NCBI RefSeq assembly: GCF_003050905.1
Contig: NZ_QAOT01000023.1
Reading direction: 5' to 3' (one strand)
Origin: Cereibacter_A azotoformans
Lineage (GTDB): Bacteria; Pseudomonadota; Alphaproteobacteria; Rhodobacterales; Rhodobacteraceae
Length of the DNA: 64,000 bases
Below the pieces are notes generated by a model. The model saw nothing but the letters and a program-made list of their open reading frames with translations. It did no database searches and had not been told where the DNA came from. Numbering within the stretch: the stretch's first letter is position 1; each line of letters opens with the position of its first letter. The translations under genes and the position numbers were made by a program. Shown one piece after another: positions 43,701-53,081 of the stretch.

Positions 43701-45464
43701 TCACGTCCGCAGCTCCGACCTTTCGATCCCGGCCACCACCACCGGCTTCGTCATCGCATCGCGGCGGAAGGGCTCGCCGAGTTCCTGGTTCAGCATCACC
43801 TCGAGGAACGTCGTGCCGCCGTCCTTCTGCACGGCGATGGCATGGCGGAGGGTTTCGGTCAGTTCCTCCATCGTCCGGACCTGCACGCCCTCGAGCCCGC
43901 AGGCGCGGGCAATGCCGGCATAGCTCACCTTGTCGTTCAGCTCGGTGCCGACGAAATTGTCTGCATACCAGAGCGTCGTGTTCCGCTTCTCGGCGCCCCA
44001 CTGATAGTTGCGGAAGATCACCATGGTGATCCCGGGCCAGCCCGCCCGCCCCAGCGAGACCATCTCGTTCATCGAGATCCCGAAGGCCCCGTCGCCGGCA
44101 AAGCCTACGGCCGGCAGGTCCGGCCGGCCGATCCGCGCGCCGATGATCGCGGGCAGCCCATAGCCGCAGGGGCCATAGAGCCCAGGTGCAAGGTAGCGCC
44201 GGCCCTCGTCGAAGCCGGGATACGCGTTGCCGATGGCGCAGTTGTTGCCGATGTCGGTCGAGATGATCGCCTCGCGCGGCAGCGCCGCCGTGATCGCGCG
44301 CCAGGCCATGCGGGGGCTGATCTTTGCAGGCTCGCGCGCCCGGGCGCGGGCGTTCCAGTCGGTGCCCGGATCATCCTCTTCGTGATCAAGGCCAGCCAGT
44401 TCCTGCGCCCAGGCCGAGCGGCGCTGCGCCACCAGCGCCTGCCGATCCGCCCGCCCCTCGTCGCCCGCCATGGGCCCGAGCGCGGCAAGGATCGCCTCGG
44501 CCACCTGTCCCGCATCCCCCGCGATCCCCAGCGCGACGGGCTTCGTCAACCCGATCCGGTCCGGATTCAGGTCCACCTGGATCACCGCCGCAGCCCTTGG
44601 CCAGTAGTCGATCCCATAGGCCGGCAGCGTCGAGAACGGGTTGAGCCGCGTCCCCAACGCCAGCACCACATCGGCCCGGGCAATCACCTCCATCGCGGCT
44701 TTCGAGCCGTTGTAACCCAGGGGCCCGAGGGCCAGCGGATGCGCCTGCGGGAAGGCGTCATTGTGCTGATAGCCGCAGGCGACCGGCGCGCCGAGCCGCT
44801 CGGCCAGCCGCACCGTGGCCGGGATCGCGCCCGACAGCACCACGCCCGCACCGTTCAGGATCACCGGAAATCGCGCATGGGTCAGCAGATCGGCCGCGCG
44901 GGCGATGCTGGCCGCCCCACCCGGAGAAGGCTCGATGTCCAGCGGCTCGGGCAGGTCGATGTCGATCTGCCGGGTCCAGAAGTCGCGCGGCACATTGATC
45001 TGCGCGGGCGCCGAGGCGCGACGCGCCTTCTGGATCACCCGGTTCAGCACCTCGGCAATGCGGGCGGGGTCGCGGACTTCCTCCTGCCAGGCCACCATGT
45101 CGCGGAAGGCGGCCATCTGTTCGACCTCCTGAAAGCCGCCCTGCCCGATGGTGCGGTTTGCGGCCTGCGGCGTCACCAGCAGAAGCGGCGTGTGGTTCCA
45201 GTAGGCGGTCTTGACCGCCGTCACGAAGTTGGTGATGCCGGGGCCGTTCTGCGCCACGAGCATCGCCATGCGCCCAGTGGCGCGGGTGAAGCCATCGGCC
45301 ATGATCCCGGCATTGCCTTCATGGGCGCAGTCCCAGAAGGTGATCCCCGCCTTCGGGAACAGATCCGAGATCGGCATCATGGCCGAGCCGATGATGCCGA
45401 AAGCCTGCGAAATGCCGTGCCGCTGCAGGACCTTCACGAAGGCCTCTTCCGTCGTCATTTTCAT
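43701..45464 (-). CDS. xsc: Sulfoacetaldehyde acetyltransferase
   Basis: A 587-residue thiamine diphosphate enzyme that converts sulfoacetaldehyde and phosphate to acetyl phosphate and sulfite. The N-terminal MTTEEAFVKVLQRHGISQAFGIIGSAMMPISDLF and the block FWDCAHEGNAGIMADGFTRATG are specific to Xsc rather than other acetolactate synthase relatives; GGFQEVEQMAAFRDMV and the ThDP site VGFAGDGAFGISMNE follow. ATG at 45464 is chosen; a TTG 9 bp upstream is possible. The enzymes that make sulfoacetaldehyde from taurine (Tpa or TauXY) and phosphotransacetylase are not in the window. Confidence 0.92.
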   Translation of the reverse strand: MKMTTEEAFVKVLQRHGISQAFGIIGSAMMPISDLFPKAGITFWDCAHEGNAGIMADGFTRATGRMAMLVAQNGPGITNFVTAVKTAYWNHTPLLLVTPQAANRTIGQGGFQEVEQMAAFRDMVAWQEEVRDPARIAEVLNRVIQKARRASAPAQINVPRDFWTRQIDIDLPEPLDIEPSPGGAASIARAADLLTHARFPVILNGAGVVLSGAIPATVRLAERLGAPVACGYQHNDAFPQAHPLALGPLGYNGSKAAMEVIARADVVLALGTRLNPFSTLPAYGIDYWPRAAAVIQVDLNPDRIGLTKPVALGIAGDAGQVAEAILAALGPMAGDEGRADRQALVAQRRSAWAQELAGLDHEEDDPGTDWNARARAREPAKISPRMAWRAITAALPREAIISTDIGNNCAIGNAYPGFDEGRRYLAPGLYGPCGYGLPAIIGARIGRPDLPAVGFAGDGAFGISMNEMVSLGRAGWPGITMVIFRNYQWGAEKRNTTLWYADNFVGTELNDKVSYAGIARACGLEGVQVRTMEELTETLRHAIAVQKDGGTTFLEVMLNQELGEPFRRDAMTKPVVVAGIERSELRT

Positions 45465-45536
45465 GCTGAGCAAGTCCGATCAAGGAAAGTGTCGGTCGCC
45501 GCGGTCAGCCTCCGGGCCGCGGACATACGAGAAAGT

Positions 45537-45559
45537 GGCGGGGAAGGATCTTCCCCGCC
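45537..45559 (-). terminator. Perfect inverted repeat upstream of xsc
   Basis: GGCGGGGAAG-GAT-CTTCCCCGCC, a 10-bp perfect stem with 3-nt loop. It lies 28 bp past the stop of the FAD-protein gene and about 75 bp before xsc, so it is probably a terminator for the former. It also resembles the GAAGATC/GATCTTC boxes seen in other promoters and could be an activator site for xsc. Confidence 0.45.
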
Positions 45560-45587
45560 GCGGAAACAAGGTCGGGATCGTCGCCGG

Positions 45588-46997
45588 TCAGGACTGCACC
45601 GGCCGGGTCTGGCGGCGGCCCTCGTCGAACGCGTCCGCGGCCTCGCCGGCCAGCAGGGCCGCCAGACGGGCCACCTGCTCGCGAATGTCCGGGATCGCCG
45701 TGATCTCCCAGAAGCCCGCGCGAGAGGCGGGGCCGACGGCGAAGATCCGGTCCGAGGCGCGTCCGCGCGCATCCACCACCCGGCAGTCCAGCGTCACCTC
45801 AAGTCCGATCCGCAGCGGATCGACTCGTGCCACGCCCGCGCGAAGAAGATCCGCCACCAGCGGCGAGGCATGGGCCTCAGGATCGCTGCGGATACCCCGG
45901 CAATCGACCGCAACCGCGCAGTCGAGGGTCCGCGGCCCGTCGGCACCTCCGCGCGGTCTCAGATGAAGCCGCACCCCCTCGGGTCCCGGCTCGGCGTGGG
46001 CGAACTCGGCGCGGTGTAGGCGCAACTGGCCGGACCGAAGCGCCGCGGCAAGCTGGTCGGCCGAGTCCGGCGGGATGCGGTGGCGGTGGATGTCCCACCA
46101 CGCAAGGCCGTGGCGCAGGAACCTGCTGCGATCGCCCAGCGTCATGCGCCGCCAGAAGCAGCGCACGTAAGGTCGCACTCCATCCACCGCGTCGCGCCAG
46201 GTCCCGCCCTGTGCCTCGGCCTCGCGCGCAAGTCGGCGCAGCCAGCGCAGGATCGCCGACGGCGGCGCTCCAAGTGGCAGATCCTGCAGGCCGAGCGACA
46301 AGGGCCGCGTCGGCCGGTGCCCGTGCGGCAGAAGACCCCGCCGGGACAGCGCCACGATCTCGCCCTTGTGGCCGGCCCGCAGCAGCGAGACCACCTGATC
46401 GACCATCGTGAGGCCCGTCCCCACCAACACCACCCGCTGGTCCAGGCCCACGGCAACCGGCTCCCACGGGCTCGCCAACGGATGCGCGTCGCGCTCGACA
46501 TGGCCGGTCGCAAGGATCGCTACATCGGCAAGCCGCACCGAGCCGTCAGAGAAATGAGCCGCAATTCCGCGACTGATCGGCTCCAGACGCTGGCATTCGG
46601 CAGTGACGCAGGTTATGCGGCGGTGGAACCCGATCCTGCGCCAGGATGACAGCAGACTGGAAAGATAGGCGCCGTATATTGATCGGCTGACGAAACTGTC
46701 GCCGCTCGCCCCGGCACCTGCCGGCCGACGCGCCAGCCAGTCGCGAAAATGATCGGGATCGCTGGTAAACGCGCTCATGTTGTGGACGCGGGTGTTCAGC
46801 AGGTGATCTTGCGCCGTGGTCGAGTAGGCGATCCCGCGGCCCAACCTGCGCCGCCGCTCAACCAGGGTGACGCGGAACGCCTGCCCTGACTGCGCCAGCA
46901 GATGCACGGCCATCAGCACGCCACTGGCCCCGCCACCCACGATCAGCACGTGGCCCGGAGCACGTGGGGTCTGCCCGTGCCACTCCTGCGCAGTCAT
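45588..46997 (-). CDS. FAD/NAD(P)-binding oxidoreductase
   Basis: A 469-residue flavoprotein of the NAD_binding_9 type. The N-terminal Rossmann fold is VLIVGGGASGVLMAVHLLAQ (about 17-36), then VERRRRLGRGIAYSTTAQDHLLNTRVHNMSAF (first part) which is characteristic of this group. A second nucleotide motif VVLVGTGLTMVDQVVSLL lies near 188-205. It is linked by a 4-bp overlap to the small hydrolase gene upstream and shares its promoter. The group includes hydroxyacylglutathione- and sulfide-linked oxidoreductases of unknown substrate; the context suggests an organosulfur or flavin-dependent step. Confidence 0.7.
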   Translation of the reverse strand: MTAQEWHGQTPRAPGHVLIVGGGASGVLMAVHLLAQSGQAFRVTLVERRRRLGRGIAYSTTAQDHLLNTRVHNMSAFTSDPDHFRDWLARRPAGAGASGDSFVSRSIYGAYLSSLLSSWRRIGFHRRITCVTAECQRLEPISRGIAAHFSDGSVRLADVAILATGHVERDAHPLASPWEPVAVGLDQRVVLVGTGLTMVDQVVSLLRAGHKGEIVALSRRGLLPHGHRPTRPLSLGLQDLPLGAPPSAILRWLRRLAREAEAQGGTWRDAVDGVRPYVRCFWRRMTLGDRSRFLRHGLAWWDIHRHRIPPDSADQLAAALRSGQLRLHRAEFAHAEPGPEGVRLHLRPRGGADGPRTLDCAVAVDCRGIRSDPEAHASPLVADLLRAGVARVDPLRIGLEVTLDCRVVDARGRASDRIFAVGPASRAGFWEITAIPDIREQVARLAALLAGEAADAFDEGRRQTRPVQS

Positions 46998-47578
46998 GGG
47001 TGCGCTCCCGCCGCACGCTCAAGGAACGGCGCCAGCCAGGGATCGACCGCAGGGACCGCGCGCGCTTCAAGGGCCTCACGCAGCTTACGGCCCTGGGGCC
47101 AAGGTCCGAAACCGGCATCGGCGTTGACATGGCCAGCAAAGCCGAGATCGACAAGATCGGCCCCCCAAGCCTGCGCCAGCCGGGATGCCCGCCCGAACGA
47201 CATCCACGGGTCATTTCGGCTCGCTGCCACTATAGCCGGCACACCCAACGGTGTTTCTGAGGGCGCCCCGAACCGCTTCGTCCGCGGACTGCGACTCGAA
47301 TCGGCAGGTGCGACCAGAAGCGCACCCGCAACGTCGAGATGGGGCCAATGAGCCAGCAGACGCGCAATCAGCAGCGCGCCGAGGCTGTGGCCGACGAGGA
47401 TGGAACCTGGATGCTGAAGGATGGCGCCGGCGACCTCGATCTCCCAGACGGCGGGAACCGGGTTTCCAAGGTCGCTCAGGTCGACCATCAGCGCATCGGG
47501 ATCCGTGGACGCCCACCAGTGCTGCCAATGCGGCTCAGGGGAACCATCGAGACCGGGAATGAGCAGGACCTTGGACAT
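46994..47578 (-). CDS. RBBP9/YdeN-family alpha/beta hydrolase
   Basis: A 194-residue serine hydrolase. It begins KVLLIPGLDGSPEPHWQHWW, the RBBP9/YdeN hallmark. The nucleophile is Ser in VGHSLGALLIARLL, and the acid/base part is seen in AASRNDPWMSFGRA and LGFAGHVNADAGFGPWPQG with the His. The natural substrate of the family is unclear. It is the first gene of the unit with the FAD protein and has a half-dyad and TTGGAAA box upstream. Confidence 0.8.
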   Translation of the reverse strand: MSKVLLIPGLDGSPEPHWQHWWASTDPDALMVDLSDLGNPVPAVWEIEVAGAILQHPGSILVGHSLGALLIARLLAHWPHLDVAGALLVAPADSSRSPRTKRFGAPSETPLGVPAIVAASRNDPWMSFGRASRLAQAWGADLVDLGFAGHVNADAGFGPWPQGRKLREALEARAVPAVDPWLAPFLERAAGAHP

Positions 47579-47620
47579 CGACTGTCTCCGTGTTTATGCA
47601 CCCGTATACTCTACTGACTT

Positions 47621-47676
47621 AATCGTGTTTTTGTTTCCAAAGAGTCGGTGTGGTGGAGAAGATCCATCTCCCGCGG
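47621..47676 (-). promoter_or_regulatory. Promoter region of the hydrolase - FAD protein unit
   Basis: Toward the gene: GGGAGATGGATCTTCTCC (47672-47655), CTTTGGAA (47642-47635) and then AAACACGATTAAG (half-site CGAT at 47625-47622). The second half-site is poor (GTAG) and the spacing is shorter (about 10 bp), so it is a degenerate member of the set. Confidence 0.4.
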
Positions 47677-48032
47677 GCAGGGACGGCACGTGCAACTCGC
47701 CGGTTCCTCGTATCCGGAGCCAAACACTGCCGTGACCCGCCGATTCGAGCCGACGGCGTGGTAGCATCTTTCGGTCGGCGCCCCGATCCGGCTGGCGAAC
47801 CATGGAGAGTCGCCGACAAATCAGATCTAAGGGAAGCATGACCTTCTACCGAAGGAGGCCGCGGCAGGACGTTTGCACCCAAGTACGACCCTATGACGAA
47901 AGAAGCCTTTCAAATTCGTTACTGATACACCTCTCTGCAAAAGTCCCATCTTCGCAAAGAGTTCTGCCGGACTATGATCCTGAAGCCGGGGACGCTTTTC
48001 CGTGTGTCTTCCCCGACATGAGGAATGCGATC
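47677..48032. other. Intergenic region before the rhodanese-encapsulin operon
   Basis: About 355 bp between divergent units. No gene is supported; the longer frame from 47802 merely extends the rhodanese frame without a ribosome-binding site. A weak half-dyad TACGAC lies at 47884-47889. No CTTTGGAAT box was found, so control of the operon is unclear. Confidence 0.4.
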
Positions 48033-48428
48033 ATGACCGATGCGCAGTTGCCTGCTGCACCCGACCAAAGCCCCGTGCTCGTGACCGCCGAGGGCTACAC
48101 GGGAGACCTGTCCCCGCAGTCGGCGTGGGACTTGGTGACATCCGGCAACGCCATGCTGATCGACGTTCGGACGGCCGAGGAGCGCAGCTTCGTGAGCCGC
48201 GTGCCGGGATCGAAACATGTCGCCTGGGCCACCGGCACCGCCATTACGCGCAATCCGCATTTCGTGCGGCAGGTCGGCGCCATCGCAGCCAAGGACACCA
48301 CGCTTGTCGTGCTGTGCCGCAGCGGCAAACGGTCCGCCAGTGCCGCCGAAGCGACGACAACGGACAGCGTGGCCGCTTCGACGGCTGGCGCTTTCGCGGC
48401 CTGCCCTGCGAGCAGGACTGACGCCTGA
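48033..48428 (+). CDS. Rhodanese-domain protein with disrupted C-terminus
   Basis: A 131-residue single-domain sulfurtransferase. Landmarks are AWDLVTSGNAMLIDVRTAEER, then FVSRVPGSKHVAWAT and the active site LCRSGKRSA with its Cys near 105. After AEATT the sequence becomes unlike a rhodanese. In another frame the expected ending is seen (RGRFDGWRFRGLPCEQD, stopping at 48421), but the helix between is missing. So a deletion of about 45 bp plus frameshift has altered the tail. The start at 48033 has GAGGA upstream. It leads the CysE - encapsulin - desulfurase operon; rhodaneses are common partners of family 2A encapsulins. Confidence 0.7.
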   Translation: MTDAQLPAAPDQSPVLVTAEGYTGDLSPQSAWDLVTSGNAMLIDVRTAEERSFVSRVPGSKHVAWATGTAITRNPHFVRQVGAIAAKDTTLVVLCRSGKRSASAAEATTTDSVAASTAGAFAACPASRTDA

Positions 48429-48446
48429 AGGAAAGCTCCGATCGAG

Positions 48447-49391
48447 ATGACTGTTGCAAGTGCTTCACCTGCCGCCCCGCTTCCCGATCTTGAAGCGGTC
48501 CTTGCCGAACTTGCCGAGACGCGACGCATCTGGCGCGAGGCACATCACCGCTCGCAAGAGCCCGGACTGCGCGAACTGCCCTCGCGCGACAGCGTGGAGC
48601 GGATCGTTGGCGGACTGCGCGGCGTGCTGTTTCCGATGCGCCTTGGCCCCTCCGACCTCCGCCAGGAGGACGAGAACCGCTACATCGGGCAGACGCTTGC
48701 CTCGGTCCTGCCCGAGCTTCTGCAACAGGTCCGGCTTGAGCTTGCCTGGGACGCCCGGCACGAGGGCGCGCCGACTGCTCCGGGACATGCCGAAGCCGTT
48801 GTGTCAGCCTTCACCGCAAGCCTGCCGGAGATCCGGCGCGTGCTGGATACCGACGTGACCGCCGCCTACCGGGCCGACCCGGCCGCCCGCAGCGTCGACG
48901 AGGTGCTACTGTGCTATCTGGGTGTACAGGCGCTGATCCACCACCGCATTGCCCATAGGCTCCATGCGCTTGGGGTGCCGCTGATCGCACGACTGGTGGC
49001 AGAGCTTGCCCATGGCGCGACCGGGATCGACATCCACCCCGGCGCCACCATCGGCGACCATTTCTTTATCGACCACGGCACCGGCGTGGTGATCGGCGCC
49101 ACGGCCGTCATCGGCCATCGGGTGCAGCTGTTCCAGGGCGTGACGCTTGGCGCAAAGAGCTTTCCGACCGACGCCGAGGGGCGCGCCATCAAGGGCATGC
49201 CCCGCCATCCGATCGTGGAGGACGACGTCATCATCTATTCCGGCGCCACGGTTCTCGACCGCGTCACCATCGGGCGCGGCGCCATCCTTGGCGGCAGCGT
49301 CTGGGTGACCGAGAACGTGCCGCCCCACGCCATCGTCTCGCAGGCCCACCCGCATTCCACGGACCGGCCGCCGGAGAGGCAAACCGCCTGA
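48447..49391 (+). CDS. cysE: Serine O-acetyltransferase (EpsC/SrpH type)
   Basis: A 314-residue acetyltransferase making O-acetylserine from serine and acetyl-CoA. The N-terminal half is the longer helical domain of the EpsC/SrpH group (YIGQTLASVLPELLQQVRLEL). The left-handed beta-helix repeats follow: GIDIHPGATIGDHFFIDHGTG, VVIGATAVIGHRVQLFQGVT, then DVIIYSGATVLDRVTIGRGA. The catalytic His is in HHRIAHRLH. It sits directly before the encapsulin gene as srpH does with srpI in Synechococcus, where the cluster is on a sulfur-regulated plasmid. Confidence 0.9.
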   Translation: MTVASASPAAPLPDLEAVLAELAETRRIWREAHHRSQEPGLRELPSRDSVERIVGGLRGVLFPMRLGPSDLRQEDENRYIGQTLASVLPELLQQVRLELAWDARHEGAPTAPGHAEAVVSAFTASLPEIRRVLDTDVTAAYRADPAARSVDEVLLCYLGVQALIHHRIAHRLHALGVPLIARLVAELAHGATGIDIHPGATIGDHFFIDHGTGVVIGATAVIGHRVQLFQGVTLGAKSFPTDAEGRAIKGMPRHPIVEDDVIIYSGATVLDRVTIGRGAILGGSVWVTENVPPHAIVSQAHPHSTDRPPERQTA

Positions 49392-49446
49392 TCCCTCTCC
49401 CGAGCCCGATACCAACACTTTCAACCAGTTCCCGGAGTAACAGACA

Positions 49447-50371
49447 ATGGCAGACCTTCTGCCTCAGGTCGCGTTCAGCGACAGTGCCGCGCGCCAGCTT
49501 GCCAATGCGACCAAGACCGCGCCGATCCTGTCCACCATCAGCCCGCGCTGGCTGGTCCATCTGCTGCAATGGCTCCCCGTCGAGGCCGGCACTACCGCCT
49601 GAACCGGGAGAAGAACCCCGAGGACGTTCTGGTGGCCTGCACCGAGCGTGACGAGGCGGAGCTACCGCAGACCTTAGTCAACTATGACGAGACCCCGCGC
49701 GAGTATTTCCTGAACGGCGTCTCGACGGTGCTGGATGTCCACACCCGCGTCAGCGACCTCTATTCCAGCCCCTTCGATCAGGTGAAGGAACAGTTGCGCC
49801 TTGCCATCGAGACGATCAAGGAAACGCAGGAAAGCCAGCTGATCAACAACCCCGACTACGGGCTTCTGGCGAATGTGGCCAAGGGGCAGGTGCTTTTCCC
49901 GCTGACCGGCGCGCCGACGCCGGATGATCTGGATCTCCTGATCGCGAAGGTCTGGAAAGAGCCCGCCTTCTTTCTGACCCATCCCGACGCGATTGCGGCC
50001 TTCGGGCGGGAATGCACACGCGCGGCGTACCGCCGGCCACCGTCAGCCTGTTCGGCGCGCAGTTCCTGACCTGGCGGGGCCTGCCGATCATCCCCTCGGA
50101 CAAGGTTCCGGTGGTGGACGGCCGGACGAAGATCCTGCTTCTGCGGGTGGGCGACAAGCGGCAGGGCGTGGTGGGGCTTTACCAGCCGGGGCTGGCGGGT
50201 GAGCAAAGCCTGGGGCTCTCGGTGCGCTTCATGGGCATCAACCGCTCGGCCATCGCCTCTTACCTGATCAGCCTCTACTGCTCGCTCTTGGTGCAGTCGC
50301 CCGATGCGCTGGCGGTGCTCGAGGATGTGGAGATCGGCAAGTTCCATGACTATCCCGACAGCTACAAGTGA
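49447..50371 (+). pseudogene. srpI: Family 2A encapsulin shell protein, two frameshifts
   Basis: About 308 residues in three frames. The first (from 49447) reads MADLLPQVAFSDSAARQLANATKTAP up to WLPVEAG; the second (about 49590-50010) YRLNREKNPEDVLVAC, YDETPREYFLNGVSTVLDVHTRVSDLYS, NPDYGLLANVAKGQVLFPL; the third ends VSLFGAQFLTWRGLPIIPSDK and DVEIGKFHDYPDSYK. These are SrpI shell-protein features (HK97 fold). Single-base changes near 49590 and 50015 break the frame. Family 2A shells enclose a cysteine desulfurase that stores sulfur. If the breaks are real the compartment is lost; if they are sequencing errors it is intact. Confidence 0.85.
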
Positions 50372-52169
50372 CCTCGCGCCCGCAGCGGCGGGCTTGCCGG
50401 ACGTGGCGCCTCTGACGGCATTGGCCAACCAGTTCTTCGCTGCCCTTCCGGGAACCACGGCACCGCTTTCGGCCGGCGGGCCGTTTGCCCATCCGGTGCC
50501 CAACGCCCCCCTGCCCCCGGGCCTTTCGCCCGGGCCGCTGGCGAACGGACCCATGTTGCCGGGGACGCTTGCCCCCGGCGCGAATGTCGTGCCCTCCACG
50601 CCGGAACAGGCGCTGGCCGGCATCGCCTCGGCCCCCGCGCTGCTGCCCCATGCGGCGGCGGCGAACGGGCTGCCGGATCATGCGGCCATCGTGCCGCCTG
50701 CCGTGAATGGCCGCTTCGGGGGCCATTCGCTGGCTGTGCCGCAGGCGGCGCGGCCGCCGATCCCCGCAGAACGCCCGCCGCGCGAGGATCGGGTCAGCGC
50801 ACGCAGCCACGGCCTTCCGGGCGAGGACGATCTGCGTGCGCTGCTGGCAGGCAGCCCTGGGCCCCCTGCCCTGCCCACGGCACCCGCACCGACCGAACCC
50901 GAGTTCTACTTCGTTCCGGCACGGCCCGCGGTTCCGCAAGTGCCCGCCTCGGATCATCCGGCCTTCGACGTTCATGCGGTGCGGCGCGACTTTCCGATCC
51001 TGCAAGAGCGCGTGAACGGCCGGCCGCTGGTCTGGTTCGACAACGCCGCCACCACGCAAAAGCCGCTGGCCGTGCTGGATCGGCTGGACCATTTCTACCG
51101 GCACGAGAACTCGAACATTCACCGCGCGGCACATGACTTGGCCGCACGCGCGACCGACGCCTATGAAAAGGCGCGCGAGACGGTGCGGGCCTTCCTCGGC
51201 GCCTCGTCCGCGGACGAGATCATCTTCGTCCGTGGCGCGACGGAAGGGATCAACCTGATCGCCAGAACCTGGGGGGCGAAGAACATCGGCGACGGCGGCG
51301 AGATCCTGGTCTCGCAGCTTGAACACCACGCCAACATCGTGCCCTGGCAGCAACTGGCGCAGGAAAAGGGTGCGCGGCTGAAGGTGATCCCGGTCGATGA
51401 CAGCGGTCAGGTGATCCTCGAGGAAGCCCGGCGGCTGATCTCGCCCCGGACGAAGATCGTGGCCGTGACGCAGGTGTCAAACGTGCTTGGCACCGTGGTT
51501 CCTGTGGCGGAGATCGTGGAGCTTGCCCATCGCGCCGGTGCGGTGGCGCTGGTGGACGGCGCGCAATCGGTCAGCCACATGCGGGTGGACCTGCAGGCGA
51601 TGGGCGCGGATTTCTTCGTCTTCTCCGGCCACAAGGTGTTCGGCCCCACGGGCATCGGCGCCGTCTATGGGAAAGGCGCTGCTCGACGACATGCCTCCCT
51701 GGCAGGGCGGAGGCAACATGATCGCCGCCGTCACCTTCGAGCGGACAGTGTTCCAGCCGCGACTGCACCGATTCGAGGCCGGCACCGGCAACATTGCGGA
51801 CGCAGTGGGCCTTGGTGCCGCGCTGGACTATGTCGCCCGGATCGGGATCGAGACCATCGCGCGTCACGAACACGACCTGCTGGCCTACGCCACCCACCGG
51901 CTTGCGCCGATCAAGGGCGTGCGGCTGATCGGAACCGCGCGCGACAAGGCGTCGGTGCTGTCCTTTGTGCTGGAAGGAATGAAGCCGGAAGACGTCGGCC
52001 GCGCGCTGAACGCCGAAGGCAATGCCGTCAGGTCGGGCATCATTGCGCTCAGCCGATCCTGCGCCGCTTCGGGCTGGAGGCGACGGTGCGGCCATCGCTG
52101 ACCTTCTACAATACCTGTGAGGAGGTGGATCGCTTCATCTCGGTCGTCAGGCGGCTCGCGCGGGCCTGA
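50346..52169 (+). pseudogene. Encapsulin-cargo cysteine desulfurase (SufS-like), two frameshifts
   Basis: The start ATG at 50346 overlaps the encapsulin end by 26 bp. The first 205 residues are a Pro/Ala-rich extension with a short conserved-looking start LTALANQFFAALPG, the cargo-loading region of encapsulated desulfurases. The SufS enzyme follows: WFDNAATTQKPLAVLDRL, SNIHRAAHDLAARATDAYEKAR, VFSGHKVFGPTGIGAVYGK with the PLP Lys near 428. Near 51675 the frame shifts (continues LLDDMPPWQGGGNMI), and near 52040 it shifts back, where GHHCAQP holds the catalytic Cys. The end is YNTCEEVDRFISVVRRLARA. It mobilises sulfur from cysteine. Confidence 0.85.
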
Positions 52170-52174
52170 CGGCG

Positions 52175-52200
52175 GCGGCCCGTCCGATGCGGCGGGCCGC
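52175..52200. terminator. Terminator between convergent genes
   Basis: Perfect 8-bp stem GCGGCCCG / CGGGCCGC with 10-nt loop, between the desulfurase (plus) and the GST-like gene (minus). Confidence 0.5.
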
Positions 52201-52215
52201 GCGTCTGGCAGGCAG

Positions 52216-52953
52216 TCAGACTGGCCGCTGCACCGTCCACTTGACCGGCCGGGGCTTCGCCAACCGCTTCTCGCCACCTTCAGGTCCCAATGCACGCATC
52301 CAGTACGGCAGCCCGTGCCGGGCCGCGATCACCGCGCCCCGCCGCGCCACGCTGGCGATATAGGCCTCTGCCGCCGCGTCGTTCAGATGGCGCCCGATCT
52401 CAGGTTGGCCAAGCAGCCAGCGCGCGCGCGCCTTGCACCGCAACAGGCTGATGCCGATATAACTGCCGAATGCGCGGTCCAGCACGAGGATCCGCCAGAG
52501 CAGCGGCGCAAGCACGATGTCGAGATTGCTGGGCCGGCTCGCGTGGTCGGTCGCAGGCAGCGCCGCCTCGATCCGGTGCAACACCTTCGACAGAAAGTGC
52601 ATCGCGATGTCGTAGTCGCCGGATTCGGCCGCCCGCGTCACCAGCGCCAGCCGCTGCTGCCCTCTGAGCGCGAGCGCCATCAAGGCACGGTGCGACGCCC
52701 GCTCTTCCGGATCGGCAGGATGCAGCGGCTGGTCGGGATGAAGATCCTCGATCAGCTCGATCATGGCGAGGCTGTCGTAGAGCGTCACAACAGGACGCCC
52801 GGCCCGGTGAACGCTCAGGCAGCTGGTGCCCGGAGCCAGGCCGTCCGCGGTGCTCCAGTGAAGATCCTTCGACCGACAGGCAAGTGCCAGCGCCGCGCGC
52901 TGCGCTACGGGGCAGCCGGCCTCGGCTGCCATCCTGTACTCCGTCGCATCCAT
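52216..52953 (-). CDS. Glutathione S-transferase-like protein
   Basis: A 245-residue two-domain protein. The thioredoxin-like N-terminus has C14-P in AGCPVAQRAALALACRSKDL, the GST omega/SspA-like placement of a Cys-Pro at the first helix, then YDSLAMIELIEDLHPDQPLHP which is the usual GSH-domain edge. The C-terminal half is helical. AGGAG lies 7 nt before the ATG. A near-dyad sits upstream. Glutathione-dependent cleavage of a thioether or sulfone is possible; substrate unknown. Confidence 0.65.
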   Translation of the reverse strand: MDATEYRMAAEAGCPVAQRAALALACRSKDLHWSTADGLAPGTSCLSVHRAGRPVVTLYDSLAMIELIEDLHPDQPLHPADPEERASHRALMALALRGQQRLALVTRAAESGDYDIAMHFLSKVLHRIEAALPATDHASRPSNLDIVLAPLLWRILVLDRAFGSYIGISLLRCKARARWLLGQPEIGRHLNDAAAEAYIASVARRGAVIAARHGLPYWMRALGPEGGEKRLAKPRPVKWTVQRPV

Positions 52954-53066
52954 ACGCCATCTCCTGACAATGCCCCACCGGGGGCGAGAGATGGACCGCG
53001 GCCGCCCCGCCTTCTGCCGCCGGAGAGAGGGGAAGAAGGCTCGCCGTCGTCCATCGGCCTAAATCA

Positions 53067-53081
53067 CGACTTCTGCTATCA
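53067..53081 (-). promoter_or_regulatory. Partial dyad upstream of the GST-like gene
   Basis: CGACTTCTGCTATCA: half-site CGAC intact within AAATCACGAC, second half degenerate (ATCA for RTCG). It is about 115 bp before the start codon. Weak evidence on its own. Confidence 0.3.
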
